Positions 15,230 to 22,451 of a stretch of DNA of 24,893 bases are shown here, one piece after another (within the stretch, counting starts at the first letter, position 1; every line of letters begins with the position of its first letter). The notes under the pieces were generated by a model. It saw only the letters and a list, made by a program, of their open reading frames with translations, did no database searches and had not been told where the DNA came from. The translations under genes and the position numbers were made by a program. Source of the stretch: an uncultured Gemmatimonadota bacterium (GTDB lineage: Bacteria; Gemmatimonadota; Gemmatimonadetes; Gemmatimonadales; Gemmatimonadaceae); NCBI GenBank assembly GCA_946480295.1, contig CAMLIT010000063.1:1-24893 (forward strand), given 5' to 3'.

Positions 15230-16351
15230 CTACGCGTTCCGCTCGTTCGAGCGGTTCGTGCGCGTGCTCGTGCCCGACGCGCCGGCGCCTCCGGCCGCCG
15301 CGGTGCCGCCGCGGCGCGCGCCGCTCTCGCGCGCGGTGCTGCGGGTGACCTCGCGGTCCGGCGCGGCCGCCCGCTGCTCGGCCTCGGCGCGCTGGATGCG
15401 GAGCTGGTTGTCCACTTCCTGCACGCCGGTCACCGACTCGGAGATGTCCTCGGCCAGTCGTTTGGCGTGCCGGCTGTCGACCTGGCCGGTGAGCGTCACG
15501 GTCCCCGCCTCCACGCGCACGTCGATGTCGGTCGCGTCGAGATCGGGATCGCGCGTGAGCTCCTCGTTGATGTCCTCGCGGATGCGCTCGTCGGAGCGGC
15601 GGTAGTTCCTCGGGCCGCGGCCGGCGAAGCTGCGCGGGCTGCGCGCGCCGAAGGTGCTGTCGTAGCTCGACGTGCGCCCCTGGCTCATGTCGGCGAAGCC
15701 TGACGAGTAGCCGTAGCCCCCGTAGTTGGACGAGCCGGCGTCCGGGCCGACGCCGGCCTGCTGCCCGCGCCCCCACGCGCCGCGGCCGCCGCGCTCGCCG
15801 TAGTCCGCGCTCCGCCCGTAGCCGCCGCCGTATCCGCGCCCCCACTCGGTCTCCGCGCCGCCGATCCCGCCGCCCGTGAAGCGGTCGTATCCCTCGCCCG
15901 GGGGCATGCCGCCGTAGCCCGCGCGGCCGGCGCCGCCCTCGAAGCCGTAGTCCGCCGGCCGACCGTACTCGTTGTCACGGCTCCCCCACCCGCCGCGATC
16001 CGACGACCACGTGCCGCCGGGACCGTAGCCGCCTCGCCAGGCGCCGCCCCCACGCTCGCGTCCCCCCGCCTGCCACGAGCGCTCGCGATCGCCCGAGTCG
16101 CGATCACGATCACGCAGCCGGTGGCTCCGCCACTCCCGGTCGCCGTGGCCGGCCTCGTACTCCTCGTCCCCGTAGTTCCCCGCGTCGTAGTTGCCGGCGC
16201 TCCCGGACGTGCGGTAGCCACGTCCCCAGCGCTCGTACTCACCACCCTCCTCGCGGCGGGCCGCGCCTCGCCAATCGTTCCGCTCCCTGCCGCCACGACC
16301 GAAGCGATCGTCCCGGTCCCAACCGCCACGTCCGTAGTCGTCGTTCGCCAT
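15230..16351 (-). CDS. BON-domain protein with long Gly/Arg/Tyr-rich disordered region
   Basis: A 373-residue protein. Residues 1-240 are low complexity: many G-R-G, Y-G, D-R-D and W-G-R motifs with Tyr and Arg spaced regularly, no signal peptide and no hydrophobic core. A single BON domain lies at about 253-320: YRRSDERIREDINEELTRDP, then DIDVRVEAGTVTLTGQVDSR and GVQEVDNQLRI. BON domains often bind phospholipid or act in envelope stress, but this cytosolic-looking version with R-S-D-E-R-I-R-E-D is a broad family without firm function. The tail (320-373) is Ala/Arg/Gly-rich. The start at 16351 was chosen because GGAGG lies a few bases before it; an in-frame ATG 12 codons upstream lacks this signal. 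The neighbouring genes are separately transcribed or in distinct units. Confidence 0.9.
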   Translation of the reverse strand: MANDDYGRGGWDRDDRFGRGGRERNDWRGAARREEGGEYERWGRGYRTSGSAGNYDAGNYGDEEYEAGHGDREWRSHRLRDRDRDSGDRERSWQAGGRERGGGAWRGGYGPGGTWSSDRGGWGSRDNEYGRPADYGFEGGAGRAGYGGMPPGEGYDRFTGGGIGGAETEWGRGYGGGYGRSADYGERGGRGAWGRGQQAGVGPDAGSSNYGGYGYSSGFADMSQGRTSSYDSTFGARSPRSFAGRGPRNYRRSDERIREDINEELTRDPDLDATDIDVRVEAGTVTLTGQVDSRHAKRLAEDISESVTGVQEVDNQLRIQRAEAEQRAAAPDREVTRSTARESGARRGGTAAAGGAGASGTSTRTNRSNERNA

Positions 16352-16481
16352 AGTTCCTCCGTCGCGCTGAACGCTGTGGTGCATCATGCCGAGCGGCGCT
16401 CCTCGCAGCCCGGAACCTGGCGCGACGCGCAGCTTGCATACCGATCGCGAGCGGAGCGGCGGAATGCGCCGATGAGGACGG

Positions 16482-18272
16482 CTACAGCGGTTCGGGCGCG
16501 AGCTCGCCGGCCGCGAGCGCCTGCTCGGCCACGCCGCGCATGACGTCGTCGGCGTTGGCGCGCACCATCCGGATCTCGCGGCGCGCGCGGCGGTACGCGA
16601 GCGCGAGGAAGAGCCGCGCGCAGTCGAGGTCGCGCCGCGTGCTCTCCCCGTCGCCGCTGGTGCGCTCGAGGAGCGCCGTCGCGCGCGCGAGCACGCACGT
16701 GGACAGGTACAGGTCGATCGCCGCGTTGGCCAGCCGCTCCTGCACGAACTGCCGCTCGAGGATCGCGCGGCCGTGGCGCCGCAGCGCCCATTCGACGGCG
16801 CGCGCCATCGCGTGCACCAGCTCCTCCACCTCGCCGGCCTCGCGCGACAGGGCGGGGTGCACGCGCGTGAAGCTCGGCTTCACGACCTGCTGCTTCGCCC
16901 GCCCGGCCAGGTACGACCCGATCGCGCCGATCGAGCGCAGCGGGTCGCGGAAGGCGCTGCCTAACGCCTTCAGCCGCTCGCCCGGCTGCTGGAGGCCGGA
17001 GAGGGCGATCAGGGCGCGCAGGATCTCGTTCGTCCCCTCGAAGATCAGGTTGATGCGCGCGTCGCGCAGCGCCTGCTCGTACGGGAACTCCTTCGAGTAG
17101 CCGATGCCTCCGGCGATCTGCAGGGCGTCGCTCGCGACACGGAACGCGAGCTCGGACGCGAAGATCTTGCACGCCGCCGTCTCGAGGGAGAAGTCGACGC
17201 CGCCGCGATCCACCATGTCGGCGGCGACGAGCGCGCCCGCCTCCGCGGCGTAGCAGTCGGCGGCCGCCGCGGCGATCTTGTGCTGCACCATCTCGAAGCT
17301 GCCGATCGGACGGCCGAACTGCTCGCGCTCGCGCGCATGCCGGAGCGCCTCGTCCATGATCCGGCGCGTGCCGCGGGCCGAGCCCGCGGCCAGGTTGAGG
17401 CGCCCGGAGTTCAGCACCTCCAGCGCGATCTTGAACCCCTGGCCGACCTCGCCCAGCCGGTCCTCCACCGGCACGACGACGTTCTCGAAGAACACGGCGC
17501 GCGTGTCGGACGCCTTGATGCCCAGCTTCTCCTCGACCTTGCCCAGCCGCACGCCCGGCGCCTGCGCGTCCACGATGAACGCGGTGACGCGCTCCTTCGC
17601 CTTCCCGTCCACCGTCACCGGGACCTTGGCGAAGACGGTGAACAGGCCCGCGTACCCGGCGTTGGAGATCCAGATCTTCTGGCCGTCGAGCACGTAGTGC
17701 GACCCGTCCGCGCTCGGGACGGCGCGCGTGCGCATCGCCTGCGCGTCCGAGCCGGAGCCCGGCTCCGTGAGGCAGAACGCGGCGATGGTCTCACCCGACG
17801 CGCAGCGCGGCAGGTACTTCCGCTTCTGCTCCTCGGTCCCGAAGAGCACGATGCCCTTGCAGCCGATCGACTGGTGCGCGCCGAGATAGACGGCGAGCGC
17901 CGGATCGGTGGCCGCCACCTCGGCGAAGACGCGCGCCGTGACCTTGGCCGACGCGCCGAAGCCGCCGTACGCCTCGGGGATGTTGAGGCCGAGGATGCCG
18001 AGCGCCGCGAGCCCCTCGAGCGCGGCGGGATCGAAGCGCGCCTCGTGGTCGTGCTTCCGCGTGTCGACCCTGTCGGCGGCGAAGGCACGGAAAGCGTCGA
18101 GGATCAGTTCCAGACTCTCGCGTTCCTCGGCCGGCAGCGAGGGATACGGGAAGACCAGCGATTCGCGGATCTCGCCGAGGAAGAGCCCCTTCGTGAAGCT
18201 GGGATTCGCGTCGGGGGCGGCCAGGTGAGGCGCGCCGGCGCGGGCGGCGGCGCGCGTGGTCGTATCGGTCAT
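16482..18272 (-). CDS. Acyl-CoA dehydrogenase, long-chain FadE/VLCAD-like
   Basis: A 596-residue FAD enzyme for the first step of fatty-acid beta-oxidation. The FAD/substrate block AFCLTEPGSGSDAQAMRT (about 165-182), the WISNAGYA block (201-208), REREQFGRPIGSFEMVQHK (314-332) and GGIGYSKEFPYEQALRDAR (388-406) are all typical. The catalytic base should be E412 in IFEGTNEI. The extra C-terminal domain of about 170 residues makes it longer than medium-chain enzymes (about 380-400) and like VLCAD/ACAD9 or the Bacillus FadE class, so long-chain acyl-CoA is the expected substrate (inference). GAGGTCC precedes the ATG closely. It lies 111 bases downstream of a MarR gene on the same strand, which probably controls it. 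Confidence 0.95.
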   Translation of the reverse strand: MTDTTTRAAARAGAPHLAAPDANPSFTKGLFLGEIRESLVFPYPSLPAEERESLELILDAFRAFAADRVDTRKHDHEARFDPAALEGLAALGILGLNIPEAYGGFGASAKVTARVFAEVAATDPALAVYLGAHQSIGCKGIVLFGTEEQKRKYLPRCASGETIAAFCLTEPGSGSDAQAMRTRAVPSADGSHYVLDGQKIWISNAGYAGLFTVFAKVPVTVDGKAKERVTAFIVDAQAPGVRLGKVEEKLGIKASDTRAVFFENVVVPVEDRLGEVGQGFKIALEVLNSGRLNLAAGSARGTRRIMDEALRHAREREQFGRPIGSFEMVQHKIAAAAADCYAAEAGALVAADMVDRGGVDFSLETAACKIFASELAFRVASDALQIAGGIGYSKEFPYEQALRDARINLIFEGTNEILRALIALSGLQQPGERLKALGSAFRDPLRSIGAIGSYLAGRAKQQVVKPSFTRVHPALSREAGEVEELVHAMARAVEWALRRHGRAILERQFVQERLANAAIDLYLSTCVLARATALLERTSGDGESTRRDLDCARLFLALAYRRARREIRMVRANADDVMRGVAEQALAAGELAPEPL

Positions 18273-18383
18273 GGAGGACCTCGTGGCGGGAACGGACGCG
18301 CCGGACGGCGGATGCGAGAAATCTGTGCTGCGCGGGCGGCGCTCGCAGTCGGCGGCACGCCGACAGCGAGCGGTCGCGACCTG

Positions 18384-18980
18384 TCAGACGCGCCGGCGGG
18401 AAGGACGATGCCGGGAGGACGCGGCGGCTCCGCGCCGGCTCGCGGAAGCGGCCGACCCGGAGAGCGATCGGCCGTCGTGCTCGAAGAACATCCCGGCCGG
18501 CTCCTCCGCCATCCCGAGCTCGTCGGAGAGGACGCCCAGGCACGTCGCCAGCTTCTGGAGGTCCTGGCTCTTCATGCGGCCGAGCGCCGCGATCAGGTGA
18601 TTCTGCGCGACCACCATCGCGCGCGACAGGAGCTGCCGTCCCGACGCGGTGAGCGTGATCTCCGTGCGGCGGGCGTCGTCGCTGGATCGGACGCGCGTGA
18701 CGAGCCGGCGCCTGACGAGCCGCGTGACGACGACCGAGACGGTGCTCTGGTGCGTGAAGGTGCGCTCGGCGAGCTCGTTGATGGAGAGCGGCGCGCCGTC
18801 GGCGAGCTGCTGGAGCACGAGGAGCTGCGCGGCGCTGACGTCCCACCGCTGCTCCGCGATCCGATGCGACCGTTGCAGGGCGCGTACGATGCGCCGGAGG
18901 GCGTCGAGCGCGCTCGTGATCTCCGCCCGCTTGCCGCGCGCGGATGCCGTGCTGCCTGCCGGGCGGGCGCCCCGGGTCAT
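18384..18980 (-). CDS. MarR-family transcriptional regulator upstream of the acyl-CoA dehydrogenase
   Basis: A 198-residue MarR protein. The winged helix-turn-helix spans about 48-125: SAAQLLVLQQLADG, then SINELAERTFTHQSTVSVVVTRLVRRRLVTR (recognition helix about 76-90) and a wing at S-S-D-D-A-R-R-T-E-I-T-L. The C-terminal 40 residues are Ser/Arg/Ala-rich and likely disordered, making it longer than the usual 140-160. MarR proteins commonly repress neighbouring genes and release DNA on binding small aromatic or acyl-CoA ligands. With an acyl-CoA dehydrogenase next in line, an acyl-CoA or fatty-acid signal is plausible (inference). The start codon sits in the loop of a GC-rich inverted repeat (18967-18996). 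It is similar to the second MarR at 20988-21518. Confidence 0.92.
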   Translation of the reverse strand: MTRGARPAGSTASARGKRAEITSALDALRRIVRALQRSHRIAEQRWDVSAAQLLVLQQLADGAPLSINELAERTFTHQSTVSVVVTRLVRRRLVTRVRSSDDARRTEITLTASGRQLLSRAMVVAQNHLIAALGRMKSQDLQKLATCLGVLSDELGMAEEPAGMFFEHDGRSLSGSAASASRRGAAASSRHRPSRRRV

Positions 18981-18996
18981 TCGATCCCCGGGGCGC
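18967..18996. promoter_or_regulatory. Inverted repeat enclosing the marR start codon
   Basis: Arms 18967-18976 and 18987-18996 are perfect 10-base reverse complements (GCGCCCCGGG in coding direction), separated by 10 bases holding the ATG (18978-18980). It could be an autoregulatory operator or an mRNA hairpin that presents or hides the start codon. A TATATT hexamer on the minus strand (19024-19029) could be its -10 element. Confidence 0.45.
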
Positions 18997-19114
18997 CTGG
19001 ATTCAGTGGCTGAGGCATGGCCGAATATATCGCATCGCGGGCATTACGGGCTGTGACCCGCCGCAGGGTTCATGCTGCCTCCGGCCGCGGCGGGCCGGAA
19101 CCCGCATGGGTCCG

Positions 19115-20995
19115 TCAGTCCGCCGCCATCTCCTGCCGCTTTCGCCGCCGCCGCGAGAAGGCCACCGGCGGCTCCGGCACGCTCGCCGCTTCCAGCCGGT
19201 CCGAGTGTGCGCTGAGCAGATCGCTGCGCGAGATGATCCCGGTCACGACCCGCGGCGCGCTGCGCGCCACCACCGGGAGCCGCCCCACGCCGGAATGCAC
19301 CATGTGGTCCGCGGCCTCACGGAGCGTGTTGTCCTCGAACGCGACGATCGGCGGACGCGTGACCAGCTCCCGAATCAGCATCTCCGGCTCGTGCGCCGGA
19401 TCGAGCACGTCGCGGCGCATCACCACGCCGACGAGCAGCCCATTCTCGTCGAGCACGGGGAAGCCCTGGTGCATCGTGCCGTCCGCGCGAGTCGCGATCC
19501 AGTCGCGAACCCCGCGGATGCTGTCATTGGCCCGCACGGTGGCGACGTCGCGCGTGGCGGCCTGGCGCACCACGACCTGCTGGAGGAAGTCGGCCGTGTA
19601 CTCCGTCGGGATCGGCGAGCCGCGGCGCACCAGCTTCTCCGTCATGATCGAGCTCTTCATCAGGAAGAGCGAGACCAGGTACGCGGCGGTGCCGCCGGCC
19701 AGCAGCGGCAGGAGCCCGAGCGGCTGCCGCGTCGTCTCGAAGGCGAAGACGACCGACGCGAGCAGCGCCTGGGACGCGCCGGCGAAGATCGCGGCCATGC
19801 CGACCAGCGCGGCGACGTGATTGTCCATGCCCAGCGCCGGCACGAAGCGCTCCGCGCCGATGCCGATCAGCGCCCCGAGGCCGCCACCGATGGTGAACAA
19901 CGGCGCCAGGGTACCGCCCGACGTGCCGCTGGCCAGGTACACCGACCAGGAGGTGAGCTTCAGCACGATGAGCGTGACGAGCGCGAGCCCGACGATCTTG
20001 CCGTCGAGGATCTCCTGGATGTTGTAGTAGCCGACGCCGAGCGTGCGCGGCGCGAAGTAGCCGATCACGCCGACGACGACGGCGCCGATCGCCGGCCACC
20101 ACATCCAGTGGACCGGCAGCTCCTCGTACTTGTCCTCGAGCCAGTAGACCAGGCGCGTGACGTAGACGGACGCGACGCCGACGAGGGCGCCGACGATCAC
20201 GTATCCGGCGAGCGCGTGCAGGCTCGGGTTCGCGATCCCGCTGAGCGGGAAGATCGGTCCCGCGTTGCCGGTGATCGCGGCGTGGATGCCCGTGGCGACG
20301 GCGGAGGCCAGCGAGACGGGGATGATCGAGCGCGGCCGGTACTCGAAGAGGAGCAGCTCGACGGCGAGCAGCACGGCGGCCACCGGCGTCGAGAAGGTCG
20401 CGGCGAGGCCGGCGGCGGCACCGGCGGCGAGCAGCGTCTTGCGTTCGTCGGCGGTGATGTGCGTCAGCTGGCCGACGACCGAGCCGAGCGCGCCGCCGGT
20501 GGCGATGATCGGTCCCTCGGCGCCGAACGGACCACCGGTGCCGATCGCGATCGCCGCGGAGAGCGGCTTGAGGAACATCACCTTCACCGAGATCCGGCTG
20601 CGCCCGTAGAGGACGCGCTCCATGACCTCGGGGATGCCGTCGCCGCGGATCGCCTCCTCGCCGAAGCGGGCCATGAACCCGATCACGATGGCGCCGATGA
20701 TCGGGATGAGGATCGCGATGGGGCCGAGCAGCGACGGCGACGGCGCGGAGACCTCGGTCGAGACGCGGCCGAAGTAGGTGGTGTTGGTGATCAGCCCGAT
20801 CAGCCGCATCAGCGCTTCGGCCATCACCGCGGACAGGCCGCCGATGATGATGCTGAGCACGGAGATCCAGACGACGCGCCGCTCGATCGGATGGTATTCC
20901 GGCGGGCCTTCGACGCTGGCGAGGGCCGGCGCCATGGACGGCGCGACGGGAAGCGTCGCGCCGGGGGTCAATTGGGGTTGTGTTGGGTCAGTCAC
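19115..20995 (-). CDS. CLC-family chloride channel/transporter with C-terminal CBS pair
   Basis: About 626 residues from a GTG at 20995. CLC signatures: RGDGIPEV (GDGIP at 118-122, where E. coli ClcA has GSGIP), GPFGAEGP with the gating glutamate E160, and SGTSGGTLAPLF (about 356-367). At the place of the internal proton glutamate of ClcA (second Glu of its E-E pair), this protein has E213 followed by Leu, which may point to a channel or altered proton coupling (tentative, based on my hand alignment). Two CBS domains fill about 480-604 and could bind nucleotide to gate transport. The tail is Arg/Lys-rich. The GTG overlaps the stop of the MarR gene by 8 bases (GTGACTGA), which favours translational coupling; a TTG at 21028 and an ATG at 20935 are alternatives. 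Confidence 0.92.
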   Translation of the reverse strand: MTDPTQPQLTPGATLPVAPSMAPALASVEGPPEYHPIERRVVWISVLSIIIGGLSAVMAEALMRLIGLITNTTYFGRVSTEVSAPSPSLLGPIAILIPIIGAIVIGFMARFGEEAIRGDGIPEVMERVLYGRSRISVKVMFLKPLSAAIAIGTGGPFGAEGPIIATGGALGSVVGQLTHITADERKTLLAAGAAAGLAATFSTPVAAVLLAVELLLFEYRPRSIIPVSLASAVATGIHAAITGNAGPIFPLSGIANPSLHALAGYVIVGALVGVASVYVTRLVYWLEDKYEELPVHWMWWPAIGAVVVGVIGYFAPRTLGVGYYNIQEILDGKIVGLALVTLIVLKLTSWSVYLASGTSGGTLAPLFTIGGGLGALIGIGAERFVPALGMDNHVAALVGMAAIFAGASQALLASVVFAFETTRQPLGLLPLLAGGTAAYLVSLFLMKSSIMTEKLVRRGSPIPTEYTADFLQQVVVRQAATRDVATVRANDSIRGVRDWIATRADGTMHQGFPVLDENGLLVGVVMRRDVLDPAHEPEMLIRELVTRPPIVAFEDNTLREAADHMVHSGVGRLPVVARSAPRVVTGIISRSDLLSAHSDRLEAASVPEPPVAFSRRRRKRQEMAAD

Positions 20996-21518
20996 TCGCG
21001 GTGTGTACGTCGGGCGCTTCTTCTCCAAGCATCGGAGGCGCGGCGAGATCGATGCCCGCGTGCTGCAGCCACTCCTCCATCAGATCGGCGAGCTGCCGCC
21101 GCTGCTCGTCCTTCATGTGCATCAGTGCTTCGATCAGCTGCGACTGCACCGTCTTCGGTGCACCCGCGAGCATGGTGCGTCCCTCGTCGGTCAGCGCGAT
21201 CTGGACGCGCCGCCGGTCATGGGGCGCCGCGGTCCTCGTGACGAGGCCGTGGTCCACGAGTCGCCGCACCACGACCGAGACGGAGCTCTGGTGCGTGGCC
21301 GTCCGTTCTGCGAGCTCGTTGAGTGAGTCCACCGGCTTTTCGGCGAGTTGCTGGAGCACGAACAGCTGGGCGAGACTGATCCCGGTTCGTAGCTCGATCG
21401 CGCGGGTGTTGACGCGAAGCGCCCTGACGACGCTCCGAATCGCATTCATGGAGCGCGACGCGAAGAGCTGCTGCTCCTGCGAGAGCTCGACGCCCTGGGA
21501 CTGCGATTGGGGACCCAT
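20988..21518 (-). CDS. MarR-family transcriptional regulator upstream of the CLC gene
   Basis: A 176-residue MarR protein. The winged helix is at about 48-120: SLAQLFVLQQLAEKP, SLNELAERTATHQSSVSVVVRRLVDHGLVTR (recognition helix about 74-88), and wing DRRRVQIALTDEGR. The helix-turn-helix is nearly the same as in the MarR at 18384-18980 (N-E-L-A-E-R-T-x-T-H-Q-S, V-S-V-V-V-x-R-L-V), so the two are close paralogues that may read similar operators. It ends inside the start region of the CLC gene and is probably co-transcribed with it. The ATG at 21518 lacks a good ribosome-binding site; a palindromic CCTAGG lies about 15 bases upstream. Confidence 0.93.
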   Translation of the reverse strand: MGPQSQSQGVELSQEQQLFASRSMNAIRSVVRALRVNTRAIELRTGISLAQLFVLQQLAEKPVDSLNELAERTATHQSSVSVVVRRLVDHGLVTRTAAPHDRRRVQIALTDEGRTMLAGAPKTVQSQLIEALMHMKDEQRRQLADLMEEWLQHAGIDLAAPPMLGEEAPDVHTASD

Positions 21519-21900
21519 AGACTTTTCAACCTAGGTAGCGGGTGAGTCGATCGCAAGGACGTGACCAGATCGGGCGCTGCCTGCTTGCTGACCGCGCGTA
21601 CCGTCGACGGTGGCGGCGGGGTGGTCCCGGGCCGACGTGCGCCACGTCAGGGGCGCACGTCGCCGCGCGACCCGTCGGACGGGCGACGCCGTCGCCGAAG
21701 CGGCATCGCCGGCTCCGTGGACGGAGCAGCCGGCCAGTCATGGCGACCAGGCGCGCGGGGCCACGTCGGCGACTGGCGTCCGTGCCGACAGCATGCGTTC
21801 GGCCATCGAGGCTCCGGGGAAACACGCATTGGCGGCCTACGTATCGGTTCCGACACGTACGCCGCCAAGATGCTACTCGGAGGTTCGGCCCGCTAGATGG
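21519..21900. other. 382-bp gap with two inverted repeats, no gene seen
   Basis: No open frame here has convincing protein character. The first repeat has perfect 11-base arms at 21633-21643 and 21652-21662. It also contains a smaller palindrome, GACGTG-CGC-CACGTC, at 21634-21648, so alternative hairpins are possible. The second has 14-base arms at 21829-21842 and 21855-21868 with one mismatch. It lies 33 bases past the stop of the gene at 21901-22401 and is a likely terminator for it. The promoter of the MarR-CLC pair must also lie in this gap. Confidence 0.6.
21829..21868 (-). terminator. Stem-loop downstream of the small membrane protein gene
   Basis: Fourteen-base arms, one mismatch, 12-base loop, 33 bases after the minus-strand stop at 21901. 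No T tract directly follows, although GTGTTTCC comes after on the minus strand. Confidence 0.45.
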
Positions 21901-22401
21901 TCAGCGCCCGAGCGCCTGGAGGGCGAGGGCCGTTGCCCGGCCGTAGATCGCGGGCGGGGTGATCGGAGAGAGCACGCGACGCTCCACGCGCTGTCGCAGT
22001 CCCCGACGACCCATGCGCACGGGACGCCTGGCGCGCGGCAGCTCGGGAGCGAAGGCGGACACCGCGAACGCGAGCCCGGCATCCAGCAACTCCTGGCCGG
22101 CGCGCGACGTATCCAGGTGATCGCGCGCGACGGCGTACGCGGCGCCGAGCAGCGACGCGAGCGCGAGCTGCGTGCCGACGCCGAGCGCGGTGCGTGATCG
22201 GGGCGAGACGTTCCAGCCCGCGCGACGCGCGGCGCGCGCCATCCGCGCATCCCACGTGGCCACGCGTGGCGCTCGGCGATCGGGCAGCCGAGGCAGGACG
22301 AAGCGCTCCGCGGCCGCCATCGCGGCTCCACCGATCAGACCGGCGAGCGCGCCACGGCCGGCGCTCTCGAGCAGCGAGGGATCTTTGGTTCTTCCGTTCA
22401 T
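21901..22401 (-). CDS. Small putative membrane protein of unknown function
   Basis: A 166-residue basic protein. Two Gly/Ala-rich hydrophobic segments are visible: GRGALAGLIGGAAMAAAERF (about 16-35) and LGVGTQLALASLLGAAYAVA (about 73-92), with a third weaker one near LLDAGLAFAVSAFAPE. The first has small residues spaced as in glycine-zipper helices. This general build is seen in DUF1440/YagU-like small membrane proteins, but I cannot assign it. The start at 22401 was chosen over an ATG two codons upstream because GGAGG abuts that upstream ATG and sits at proper distance from this one. It is 50 bases downstream of the large gene at 22452-24197 on the same strand. Confidence 0.75.
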   Translation of the reverse strand: MNGRTKDPSLLESAGRGALAGLIGGAAMAAAERFVLPRLPDRRAPRVATWDARMARAARRAGWNVSPRSRTALGVGTQLALASLLGAAYAVARDHLDTSRAGQELLDAGLAFAVSAFAPELPRARRPVRMGRRGLRQRVERRVLSPITPPAIYGRATALALQALGR

Positions 22402-22451
22402 CGGCATCCTCCGCCCCGCCGCACATGCAGGGCGCGTGCGAGCGCGGAGGT

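Noticed and set aside
20996..21028. A TTG start 11 codons upstream of the chosen CLC start
   Set aside because: It would overlap the MarR gene by 41 bases, is a weak start codon and lacks a ribosome-binding site; the GTG at 20995 gives a typical short overlap.
18944..21241. A 765-codon plus-strand open frame across the MarR and CLC region
   Set aside because: It is antisense to the CLC gene, whose membrane segments and motifs are unmistakable; the plus-strand product is Asp/Arg-rich without recognisable features.
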